From the NCBI RefSeq assembly GCF_020687765.1, contig NZ_JAJEWJ010000006.1, positions 141,785 through 205,784 of the forward strand: a stretch of DNA of 64,000 bases, given 5' to 3'. The notes under the pieces are model-generated. The model was not told the origin of the DNA and made no database searches. It worked only from the letters and a program-made list of their open reading frames with translations. The DNA is from Sphingobacterium sp. FBM7-1. Lineage in GTDB: Bacteria; Bacteroidota; Bacteroidia; Sphingobacteriales; Sphingobacteriaceae. The position numbers and the translations under genes were made by a program. Below are positions 55,656 through 64,000 of this stretch, piece after piece; position 1 is the first letter of the stretch; every line of letters starts with the position of its first letter.

Positions 55656-57158
55656 TTAAAAGAAGCCTAATTTTTCCTTGCTATAAGAAATTAGCATGTT
55701 CTTGGTCTGAGGATAATACGCGAGCATCATCTTGTGATTTTCACGACCGATACCTGACTGTTTATATCCGCCGAATGGTGCGCCAGCGGGATAAGAGTGA
55801 TATTGGTTTACCCATACTCGCCCAGCCTTAATCGCGCGAGGGACTTGATAAAGCTGATGGGCATCTCTTGTCCACACGCCCGCGCCTAATCCGTATAAGG
55901 TGTCGTTAGCGATTTCAATCGCCTCTTGTTCATCTTTGAATGTTGTGACGGCAAGCACGGGGCCAAATATTTCTTCTTGGAAAATACGCATTTTGTTATG
56001 GCCTTTGAAGAGCGTCGGTTGAATGTAATAACCGTCTTCGAATCCACCTCCTACGTGATTAACATCACCTCCAGTCAAGACTTCCGCTCCCTCTTCTTTA
56101 CCTAATTGAAGGTAGGACATGATCTTGTCTTTTTGTATTTTAGAAGCTTGGGCGCCCATCATGGTGGTTGGATCTAGTGGATCGCCCACCTTGATTTGGT
56201 TCACGCGATCGACCACTTTAGCAATAAATCGATCGTAAATATCTTCTTGGATTAATAAACGGGATGGACAGGTACAAATTTCTCCTTGATTTAAAGCAAA
56301 TAGTACAGCGCCTTCTATCGCTTTATCCAAATAAGCATCATCGTCATCCATTACCGAATTGAAGAAGATATTGGGCGATTTTCCACCTAATTCCAACGTT
56401 ACGGGAATAATATTTTCTGTAGCATATTGCATCACCATGCGGCCCGTAGCCGTTGAGCCGGTAAATGCGGCTTTCGCTACCTTCGGATTCGTGACGAGAG
56501 CTCTACCTAATTCGGAACCGAATCCATTTACTACATTGATTACGCCTGGGGGAATTAAATCACCGATCAACTCCATCAGTACCAAAATGGATGTCGGAGT
56601 ACTTTCTGCGGGTTTGAGGACGACGGTACAGCCAGCGGCTAGCGCCGGTGCGAGTTTCCAAACCGCCATCAAAATAGGGAAGTTCCACGGGATGATTTGA
56701 GCGACGACACCTATCGGTTCATTAACGATCAAAGATACGGTCTGCGCGTCGAGTTCGTTTAACGATCCCTCTTCGGCACGAATTACGCCTGCGAAATAAC
56801 GGAAGTGATCGATGGCTAAAGGAATGTCTGCATTTAAGGTTTCTCGAACCGCTTTGCCGTTATCTATGGTTTCTACAGCTGCAATATACTCGAGGTTTTC
56901 TTCGATGCGATTGGCGATTTTGTTGAGAATGTTGCTCCGTTCGGTTGCGGAAGTTTTGCTCCATGTTTCAAAAGCCTTTGCTGCAGCGTCAACAGCCAGA
57001 TCTAGATCTTCTTTCGTGGAATGTGCCGCTTGTGTAAAAACTTTGCCGTCTACAGGCGAAATATTATCAAAATATTTTCCTAAAACGGGAGCGACGAATT
57101 CGCCGCCAATGTAATTGTCATAACGTTCTTTGAACGCTGGTCTTTTAATTGCACTCAT
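55656..57158 (-). CDS. NAD-dependent aldehyde dehydrogenase (AldB/ExaC type)
   Basis: 500-aa soluble enzyme oxidising an aliphatic aldehyde, probably acetaldehyde, to the acid. IIPWNFP (155-161), cofactor loop FTGSTATG (232-239), general base E256 (LELGGK) and nucleophile C295 ([11 protein letters not shown]) are all present. ExaC-like C-terminal blocks [24 protein letters not shown] follow. Unusually for this genome there is a strong Shine-Dalgarno AGGAG (57168-57164) 5 nt before the ATG. Transcribed divergently from an AraC regulator, with tandem direct repeats in between; DUF779 lies downstream. Confidence 0.95.
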   Translation of the reverse strand: MSAIKRPAFKERYDNYIGGEFVAPVLGKYFDNISPVDGKVFTQAAHSTKEDLDLAVDAAAKAFETWSKTSATERSNILNKIANRIEENLEYIAAVETIDNGKAVRETLNADIPLAIDHFRYFAGVIRAEEGSLNELDAQTVSLIVNEPIGVVAQIIPWNFPILMAVWKLAPALAAGCTVVLKPAESTPTSILVLMELIGDLIPPGVINVVNGFGSELGRALVTNPKVAKAAFTGSTATGRMVMQYATENIIPVTLELGGKSPNIFFNSVMDDDDAYLDKAIEGAVLFALNQGEICTCPSRLLIQEDIYDRFIAKVVDRVNQIKVGDPLDPTTMMGAQASKIQKDKIMSYLQLGKEEGAEVLTGGDVNHVGGGFEDGYYIQPTLFKGHNKMRIFQEEIFGPVLAVTTFKDEQEAIEIANDTLYGLGAGVWTRDAHQLYQVPRAIKAGRVWVNQYHSYPAGAPFGGYKQSGIGRENHKMMLAYYPQTKNMLISYSKEKLGFF

Positions 57159-57191
57159 GTTATCTCCTTTTTAACGTGGTTGTTAGCTGAA

Positions 57192-57199
57192 CAAATATA
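57192..57199 (-). promoter_or_regulatory. predicted aldehyde dehydrogenase promoter -7 box
   Basis: Minus-strand TATATTTG (57199-57192) matches TAnnTTTG exactly, about 34 bp before the ATG. The -33 position (near 57219-57222) has no TTG and abuts the proximal AraC-type repeat. An activator-dependent promoter is the natural reading. Confidence 0.55.
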
Positions 57200-57220
57200 C
57201 GTACATGCTTCTCTTTTTTA

Positions 57221-57255
57221 TAGCATTATTGTGTCAAATAGTAGCATTATTGTGT
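57221..57255. promoter_or_regulatory. tandem direct repeat, probable AraC-family binding site
   Basis: Two identical 14-bp half-sites TAGCATTATTGTGT start at 57221 and 57242, exactly 21 bp apart, or two helical turns. This is the arrangement used by AraC-type dimers at half-sites such as araI1-I2. The proximal copy touches the -33 region of the predicted aldehyde dehydrogenase promoter. The rest of the 198-bp divergent gap shows no further repeat. Confidence 0.75.
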
Positions 57256-57356
57256 AAGTTGTGCGTTGGATAATGTGGCTTCAATTGATACAGATAACTC
57301 GTTGTTTCGGATATTGTTTGTGCTTGTTTTGTTTGGACGTATGCTGATCGGAAAGC

Positions 57357-58322
57357 TTGGACTATCATCCCGAATTACTTATATTTGAATATGATCCTTT
57401 ATCAATAGGAGGCAATATGCGACAGAGACATCATCTTAGGACATTACCTTTTACAAGTGCAAAAGAACTTCATAGTTTAGTGGAAAGCCGGAGAGCATAT
57501 ACATTGCCTAGTTTTGAGCTTAATATTTTTGAAACCTATGAAGAAAGTGCGTTAGTTCCGTTGCATTTTAATGACCTGGTTATTATTAATATGGTTAAAG
57601 GTAAGAAGGTGATGCATCTTCAAGATAAAGTTTCATTCGATTATTACCCGGGCGAGACGCTTTTGTTGCCCGAACAAACACAGATGTTGATTGACTTTCC
57701 CGACGCTTCTACAGAAGCACCGACTCAATGCACGGCCATTACCATAGCTTCCGACAAGATTACAGAAGTTATTAATTATCTGAATGAATTCTATCCAAAA
57801 AAGGAGCATGGTTTAAATTGGAGCTTCCAGTTGAATCAATTTCATTTCAGCAATAGTGAGGAGTTGGCGCGTCTAACGAATCGTCTTTTTCAAGTGACAT
57901 TAGGTAACGATCTTCATAAGGAGGCTTTAGCCGATTTGGTATTAAAAGAATTAATGATTCGTATAATGCAAACACAAGGGTTATTGGCGCTGGAAGAGTC
58001 TACGACTAGTAATAGTTCTGTTTTTACTTATTTGAAATATTATATAAGGGAAAATATCGGAGAGAAGCTATCCGTCGAGGAGCTCTGTACTCACGTCGGA
58101 ATGAGTAAAAGTACTCTTTCCCGGAATTTTAAAGCTGCGTTCGGTATTAGTCTGATGGAATTTGTTATACAGGAAAGACTGACGTATGCTAAAAACATCC
58201 TAAAGCAATCCGGTAGTATTAAAGATGCGTGCTTTTCGTCCGGTTTTTCTGATGTGAACTATTTTACGCGTCTTTTTAAACAACGGGAAGGGATGACTCC
58301 TGGAGAATATGTGAGTATATAG
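57357..58322 (+). CDS. AraC-family transcriptional activator
   Basis: 321 aa. The N-terminal half (1-200) is a cupin-like sensing region (VKGKKVMHLQDKVSFDYYPGETLLLPEQ). The C-terminal double helix-turn-helix (about 220-321) has VEELCTHVGMSKSTLSRNFKAAFG and the AraC signature region DACFSSGFSDVNYFTRLFKQREGMTPGEY. No ATG precedes the conserved sequence in frame, so I use the TTG at 57357; the first in-frame ATG (residue 21) would remove little of the domain. It most likely activates the divergent aldehyde dehydrogenase through the 21-bp repeats. The inducer, perhaps an aldehyde or alcohol, is unknown. Confidence 0.9.
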   Translation: MDYHPELLIFEYDPLSIGGNMRQRHHLRTLPFTSAKELHSLVESRRAYTLPSFELNIFETYEESALVPLHFNDLVIINMVKGKKVMHLQDKVSFDYYPGETLLLPEQTQMLIDFPDASTEAPTQCTAITIASDKITEVINYLNEFYPKKEHGLNWSFQLNQFHFSNSEELARLTNRLFQVTLGNDLHKEALADLVLKELMIRIMQTQGLLALEESTTSNSSVFTYLKYYIRENIGEKLSVEELCTHVGMSKSTLSRNFKAAFGISLMEFVIQERLTYAKNILKQSGSIKDACFSSGFSDVNYFTRLFKQREGMTPGEYVSI

Positions 58323-58327
58323 GAAGA

Positions 58328-58783
58328 CTATCTTTTCATTGCACGATCAAGTTCTCTTTTGCTTTCTCGGTCTTTAATGGTTTCCCGTTTATCAAAATCT
58401 TTTTTACCCTGAGCGAGCGCAATTTCTACCTTAGCATATCCACGTTCGTTGATAAATATACGTAACGGTACAATGGTGAAACCTTTTTCTTCGCCTTTTT
58501 CCTTTAGCTTTTTCAATTCTTTTTTTGTAAGGAGGAGTTTACGGTCCCTTTTAGCTTCGTGGTTGTAGAAAGAACCAAATGAATATTCGGCAATATGCAT
58601 ATTTCGAATGTATAGACCGTCTTCAAAAAATGCACAAAAGCTGTCATTAATATTCGCTTTCCCTTCCCGAATAGATTTAATCTCCGTACCCAATAAGCAT
58701 ATCCCTGCCACATATTTATCTAACAAGTGATACTCGAAAGATGCACGTTTATTTTTGATATTTATATTTGTCGATATCGCCAT
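58328..58783 (-). CDS. smpB: SsrA-binding protein SmpB
   Basis: 151-aa tmRNA partner for rescue of stalled ribosomes. It begins with [38 protein letters not shown], the standard SmpB N terminus, contains [28 protein letters not shown], and ends in a basic tail ([11 protein letters not shown]). Convergent with the AraC gene; the two stops are 5 bp apart. No tmRNA gene is seen in this window. Confidence 0.97.
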   Translation of the reverse strand: MAISTNINIKNKRASFEYHLLDKYVAGICLLGTEIKSIREGKANINDSFCAFFEDGLYIRNMHIAEYSFGSFYNHEAKRDRKLLLTKKELKKLKEKGEEKGFTIVPLRIFINERGYAKVEIALAQGKKDFDKRETIKDRESKRELDRAMKR

Positions 58784-60347
<1,564 letters not shown>

Positions 60348-60352
60348 AGGAA

Positions 60353-61474
60353 ATGGTAGAGGTAGTCCCTGTCCAATCAAAAAAACAAATTACGCAGTTT
60401 ATAGATTTACCGCATGATTTGTATGCGAGGGATCCGAATTACGTGCCAGAATTGTTTTTAGGACAAAGGGATATGTTGTCATCGGATAAGCACCCTTTTT
60501 ATAAGCATTCTTCGGCTCAACCCTTTCTTGCCTATAAGGATGGAAGGCTGGTAGGGCGTATTTTGGCAATATGGAATACCAATCATAATAAATTCAATCA
60601 CGTATCTGAGGGGCAATTCGGTTTTTTTGAATCTGTTAACGACCAAGATGTAGCCAATAGTTTATTGGATACAGCGGCCCATTGGGTGAAATCTAAAGGA
60701 GGAACTTGTCTTGTCGGTCCTATTAATCTTACCACGAATGACACGTGTGGACTTCTGGTGGATGGATTTGATAAACCACCTATGGTAATGATGCCTTATA
60801 ATCCTCCCTATTATATAGAACTCATTGAGCGCGCCGGCTACAGTAAGAAAGTAGATTTGCGCGCGTACCTTGTCAAAACAGAAACAGCTAATCGACGTTC
60901 CGTATTGCTGTTAGACCGGTTAGAGGAAAGATTAAGTAGATCTAACATTGTCTTGCGCCAGATTAATTTAAAAGATTTTGCGAACGAAGCAAAAAAAATA
61001 AAAGAGGTATATAATAAGGCTTGGGACAAAAATTTAGGTTTTGTACCTATGACGAATGAAGAGTTTGATTATACTGCTAAAGAGTTGAAAATGATTGTGG
61101 ATCCCAAGTATTGTATAGTGGCAGAACGTGGAGAAGAGATCGTTGGTTTTGCTTTGGGGATTCCAAATATTAATGAGATTTTGATACGTATAAAAAAGGG
61201 CAGGCTATTACCATTTGGTATATTTAAATTGCTATTTGGTCTTAAGCGGACCAAAATGATTCGTGTCTTGATGTTAGGAGTATTAGAAGGGTATAGGAAA
61301 TTAGGTATAGAAGCCTGTTTATATGGCCGTATTATAAAAAACGCAACTCCATCTGGGATTGAAGCAGCAGAATGTTCGTGGATGTTAGATGATAATTATA
61401 TGATGAACCATGCCATCGAACAAATTAATGCTGAATTCTATAAACGCTATCGCCTGTTCGAAAAATCTATATAA
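60353..61474 (+). CDS. GNAT-like acyltransferase, putative bacterial ceramide synthase
   Basis: 373-aa protein starting 5 bp after the spt stop. It has an N-terminal region (LPHDLYARDPNYVPELFLGQRDML) and a GNAT-like core (about 60-170 and 195-370) with PFLAYKDGRLVGRILAI and VAERGEEIVGFALGIPN. Such a GNAT-like protein next to spt has been shown in Caulobacter to N-acylate the sphingoid base (bCerS). By position and fold this is the probable ceramide synthase. No membrane helix apart from moderately hydrophobic stretches. Identity to characterised bCerS was not measured. Confidence 0.75.
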   Translation: MVEVVPVQSKKQITQFIDLPHDLYARDPNYVPELFLGQRDMLSSDKHPFYKHSSAQPFLAYKDGRLVGRILAIWNTNHNKFNHVSEGQFGFFESVNDQDVANSLLDTAAHWVKSKGGTCLVGPINLTTNDTCGLLVDGFDKPPMVMMPYNPPYYIELIERAGYSKKVDLRAYLVKTETANRRSVLLLDRLEERLSRSNIVLRQINLKDFANEAKKIKEVYNKAWDKNLGFVPMTNEEFDYTAKELKMIVDPKYCIVAERGEEIVGFALGIPNINEILIRIKKGRLLPFGIFKLLFGLKRTKMIRVLMLGVLEGYRKLGIEACLYGRIIKNATPSGIEAAECSWMLDDNYMMNHAIEQINAEFYKRYRLFEKSI

Positions 61475-61528
61475 AGATGCTGGTCCAACAAACTGGACGC
61501 GCATTAGCTGATAGAATAAGGTAAAGGA

Positions 61529-62521
61529 ATGAAGAAGATTTTAGTAACCGGAGCAAGTGGGTTTGTTGGGTTTCATTTAGTGTCAACAGCATATGAATCC
61601 GGTTGTCAGGTTCATGCTGCGGTGCGAAGATCTAGTCAGATCAAAGATATCACGCCATTCGTTGAAAAATTTGTTTATCCAAATTTCAATCAACTCGAAT
61701 CATGGGCCGCATTATTTGCTTCTGAAAAGTATGATTATGTTATTCATGCGGCGGCAATGACGAAGGCGAAGTCGGAAACTGAAATGATTGAGGCTAATGT
61801 AGGAGTAACGGAACGGTTACTGCAAGCAGCGTTTCAATCCCCGAATCCACCTACACGATTGGTATATGTGAGTAGTTTGGCTGCTATTGGACCATCAGCC
61901 TATCGCGAGGATCCGATAAACGAATCGACACCTTATCGTCCTGTGACGATGTATGGTCGCAGTAAGCAGGAGGCAGAAAAACTGATCCGGGCAAAGTTTG
62001 CGGATAAGCCGATTTCTATTATCCGTCCCACAGCGGTGTACGGCCCAAGAGAGAAAGATCTGTTTATTCTATTCAATACCATGAATAAAGGTATTGATGC
62101 CTATGTGGGAAGAGCGCCACAAAAACTCTCTTTTGTGTACGTAAAAGATCTAGCAGAGGTTCTCTTGCAGGCCTGTAATTCTTCCCAAGCTGTATTAGAT
62201 ATATTTAATATTTCGGATGGAAATGTTTATTCACGGTACAAAATGGCTGAAATATTTAAACAAACATTTCGGAAAAGACTTCTCCGTATTCATGTTCCTT
62301 ATGCGATAGTCAAAAGTGTGGCACATCTTTCCCAATGGTTATATAGCAACTCGGCCAAAACACCGGTTATTTATCCAGAGCGTTTGGGAGAATTGACAGC
62401 AGAAAATTGGGCTTGTGATATAAATCACGCAGAGACGGTGTTAGGCTATCGACCAAAATATGATTTAAAAAAGGGGCTGACGGATAGTTTGCGGTGGTAT
62501 AAACAAAATAATTGGTTTTAA
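61529..62521 (+). CDS. extended-SDR NAD(P)-dependent reductase, putative ceramide reductase
   Basis: 330-aa epimerase/dehydratase-type SDR. NAD(P) loop TGASGFVG at 7-14, SS at 115-116, and catalytic Y142 and K146 (YGRSK), with RPTAVYGPREKD downstream. In Caulobacter an extended SDR of this kind (CerR) reduces the 3-keto group after N-acylation. The same order of genes here suggests the same role. 54 bp separate it from the acyltransferase gene, and the CDP-alcohol phosphotransferase follows after 10 bp. A sugar-nucleotide epimerase is the alternative if the linkage is coincidental. Confidence 0.75.
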   Translation: MKKILVTGASGFVGFHLVSTAYESGCQVHAAVRRSSQIKDITPFVEKFVYPNFNQLESWAALFASEKYDYVIHAAAMTKAKSETEMIEANVGVTERLLQAAFQSPNPPTRLVYVSSLAAIGPSAYREDPINESTPYRPVTMYGRSKQEAEKLIRAKFADKPISIIRPTAVYGPREKDLFILFNTMNKGIDAYVGRAPQKLSFVYVKDLAEVLLQACNSSQAVLDIFNISDGNVYSRYKMAEIFKQTFRKRLLRIHVPYAIVKSVAHLSQWLYSNSAKTPVIYPERLGELTAENWACDINHAETVLGYRPKYDLKKGLTDSLRWYKQNNWF

Positions 62522-62531
62522 AGAGTAGAGC

Positions 62532-63230
62532 ATGAGTCAAAAAATAAATAAAAAGCTTTTCCAAGACCGGAAAAGAACAAATGTTTTAAGCTCATCAGAG
62601 CAGAAATTAATTTCTTATTTCGTTCCACGTGTTCCGAGTTGGATTTCTTCAGATGGCTTAACTGCAATAGGGCTCTTGGGGTCTTTTATGATATTAGGGA
62701 GCTTTTTGTTGGCAGAATATGTTGCACGTCCTTGGTTATTGCTGGGGATTGTGGGCTTTTTTGTACAATGGTTCGGAGACTCCTTAGATGGGCGTATTGC
62801 ATATTACCGGAATAAATCGCGTAAGTGGTATGGCTTCGCTTTGGATATTGTCATGGACTGGATCAGCACAGTCTTGATCGGATTGGGATATGTGTTTTAT
62901 GCGCCGGATGATTTTAAATATTCGGGTTTTGCGCTTGTAGCTTTGTACGGCTGGGCCATGATTATTTCGCAACTGCGCTACCGTATAACGGATAAGTATA
63001 CTATTGATGCCGGTTTATTAGGACCGACGGAGATTCGGATTATCATATGCGCCGTGCTGCTGAGTGAAATTCTCTTTTTGGGAAGTATCAATTATTTGGT
63101 GATAATCATTTGTATCGCATTGTTTATTATTAATTGCGTAGATACTAAAAAATTGTTAGGTATGGGGGATGAGCGAGACTGGGCAGAAAAAAAGAGCAAG
63201 GAGGCACCCTTAAATGAAAAAGAAGCCTAG
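62532..63230 (+). CDS. CDP-alcohol phosphotransferase with atypical motif, sphingolipid headgroup candidate
   Basis: 232-aa inner-membrane protein with about 5-6 helices. The CDP-alcohol phosphotransferase motif is present as D83-x2-D86-G87-x2-A90, then G101-x3-D105-x3-D109, which binds the metal pair and CDP. The Arg that normally follows Ala (AR) is Tyr91, with an Arg two positions later. The family transfers a phospho-alcohol from CDP-alcohol to an acceptor, or the reverse. In a ceramide operon it may make ceramide phosphoinositol or phosphoethanolamine, or a lipid-linked precursor. The acceptor cannot be read from sequence. It overlaps gtrA by 17 bp. Confidence 0.8.
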   Translation: MSQKINKKLFQDRKRTNVLSSSEQKLISYFVPRVPSWISSDGLTAIGLLGSFMILGSFLLAEYVARPWLLLGIVGFFVQWFGDSLDGRIAYYRNKSRKWYGFALDIVMDWISTVLIGLGYVFYAPDDFKYSGFALVALYGWAMIISQLRYRITDKYTIDAGLLGPTEIRIIICAVLLSEILFLGSINYLVIIICIALFIINCVDTKKLLGMGDERDWAEKKSKEAPLNEKEA

Positions 63231-63624
63231 AGCAAAAATACGAGACTTTTTTCTTTCCTTTGGGAAAGCACAGGTGTCTGCTTTTCTTGGTGGCTTGTTC
63301 GACTTTGGAGTTTACACCTTTGGTATACAAATTCTAAACATTACCCCGTATTTATCCAATATTATGAGTGGCTCCTTGGGAGCGGTGCTCAATTTTACCA
63401 TTAATCGTTATTGGACTTTCGATAAGACTGATGCTCCTATTAGTCAGCAATTGGCGAAATTTGTAGTAGTCGTCATAGGAAGTATATTTCTGAAATCAAC
63501 AGGTATATTTTTTCTAGTGGATCATCTTTCTGCAAACGCTTATTACTCAAAAATCATCGTAGAGATTCTTGTATCACTTGGATTTAATTTTTTGATGCAG
63601 AAATACTGGGTATTTAATAAGTAG
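63214..63624 (+). CDS. GtrA-family membrane protein
   Basis: 136-aa protein with four predicted helices and GtrA marks: FGKAQVSAFLGGLFDFGVYTF, SGSLGAVLNFTINRYWTF and the C-terminal FNFLMQKYWVFNK. GtrA proteins are thought to flip lipid-linked sugars or similar lipids across the inner membrane. The 17-bp overlap with the phosphotransferase gene implies coupled translation, so a role in moving the product of this operon is attractive but unproven. Last gene before the rRNA promoter region. Confidence 0.88.
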   Translation: MKKKPRAKIRDFFLSFGKAQVSAFLGGLFDFGVYTFGIQILNITPYLSNIMSGSLGAVLNFTINRYWTFDKTDAPISQQLAKFVVVVIGSIFLKSTGIFFLVDHLSANAYYSKIIVEILVSLGFNFLMQKYWVFNK

Positions 63625-63715
63625 TGAACGGAGATTACTATAGATGATCAACTTAAAATATCCATCAGTTTTCCAGATAGTTGTATTTTTCAGGGATTAA
63701 AAAAGGGGGAAACTA

Positions 63716-63746
63716 TTGGAGTGTATTGTTAAAGTTTTTACCTTTG
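63716..63746 (+). promoter_or_regulatory. rRNA operon promoter P1
   Basis: TTG (63716-63718), 20-nt spacer, TACCTTTG (63739-63746), an exact Bacteroidota -33/-7 pair. It lies 91 bp after gtrA and upstream of a second similar promoter. Confidence 0.75.
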
Positions 63747-63811
63747 CCCCACTCCGCGAGGGAGCGCATTGGGTCCCGGGATATCCGGGCGGGAAATAAA
63801 AAAAAATAATT

Positions 63812-63841
63812 TTTGATTTTTCCAAAACTTCCTTACCTTTG
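63812..63841 (+). promoter_or_regulatory. rRNA operon promoter P2
   Basis: TTTG (63812-63815), 18-nt spacer, TACCTTTG (63834-63841). The -7 box and the next bases (TACCTTTGCC) repeat those of P1, 95 bp downstream. An A/T-rich stretch (63796-63814) just above the -33 box could act as an UP-like element. Confidence 0.7.
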
Positions 63842-64000
63842 CCAACCCGAAAGGGACATTACAACAAGATAACACGACCGTTTTTTTCCGGTTCTGTATA
63901 ATAGCTCAAGCGCGATGCGGCGGCGATAGAAGTTCTTTAAAGATAGATGATCATGTAGCGCAGCAGTTACCCCATTGAAGGGGGATTGCTGTAGATTTAA
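63842..64000 (+). other. rRNA operon leader, 16S gene not reached
   Basis: The sequence after P2 has an antitermination box A-like GTTCTTTAAA (63932-63941) and ends in a GC-paired element: CAGCA (63961-63965) with TGCTG (63987-63991), and CCCC with GGGG inside. This resembles the pre-16S leaders of Bacteroidota. No mature 16S sequence is present, so the rRNA gene should begin just beyond the window. Confidence 0.65.

Overview
The window reads as chromosomal DNA of a Bacteroidota bacterium, most likely family Sphingobacteriaceae. Grounds: two SusC/SusD pairs, many Bacteroidota-type lipoproteins, BACON and DUF4886 proteins, promoter-like -7 boxes of the form TAnnTTTG, few Shine-Dalgarno sites, and a serine palmitoyltransferase that closely resembles the enzyme I remember from Sphingobacterium. 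I see no phage, transposase, integron, CRISPR array or tRNA gene.

Layout. 1-6877: 3' part of rpoB and complete rpoC, closed by a strong bidirectional terminator. 6941-25690 (minus strand): an apparently complete alginate utilisation locus read as one block from a GntR regulator: PL17 oligoalginate lyase, KdgF, esterase, beta-helix protein, ExuT-like transporter, DEH reductase, SusC, SusD, two related surface-glycan-binding candidates, two PL6 lyases and KDG kinase. 25891-27896 (plus): a divergent uxuB/uxuA pair, so both arms meet at 2-keto-3-deoxygluconate (KDG). Two tandem UxuR/ExuR-like palindromes overlap the gntR promoter. The aldolase that would split KDPG is not in the window.

27898-40118 is mostly housekeeping: LacI regulator, LolA, FtsK, TyrS, an AcpH-like protein, an amino-acid permease, GlmS and a DUF4954 protein. 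40306-51177 is a second SusC/SusD locus without any recognisable glycoside hydrolase or lyase; its only clear enzyme is a Tat-exported lipoprotein of the calcineurin-like phosphoesterase superfamily, which suggests a phosphate-bearing ligand. Its first 7 kb look richer in G+C than their surroundings. 51204-58783: DUF4886 protein, Pcm, a membrane-anchored MutS-like ATPase, an acyl-CoA thioesterase, a DUF779/aldehyde dehydrogenase pair facing an AraC regulator with a textbook 21-bp direct repeat between them, and SmpB.

59139-63624: a ceramide/sphingolipid operon (serine palmitoyltransferase, GNAT-type ceramide synthase candidate, extended-SDR ceramide reductase candidate, an unusual CDP-alcohol phosphotransferase, GtrA). 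The window ends in the tandem-promoter and leader region of what must be an rRNA operon; the 16S gene itself is not reached. The best candidates for undescribed biology are the phosphoesterase SusCD locus, the headgroup half of the sphingolipid operon, and the non-PL6 beta-helix and paired binding proteins of the alginate locus.
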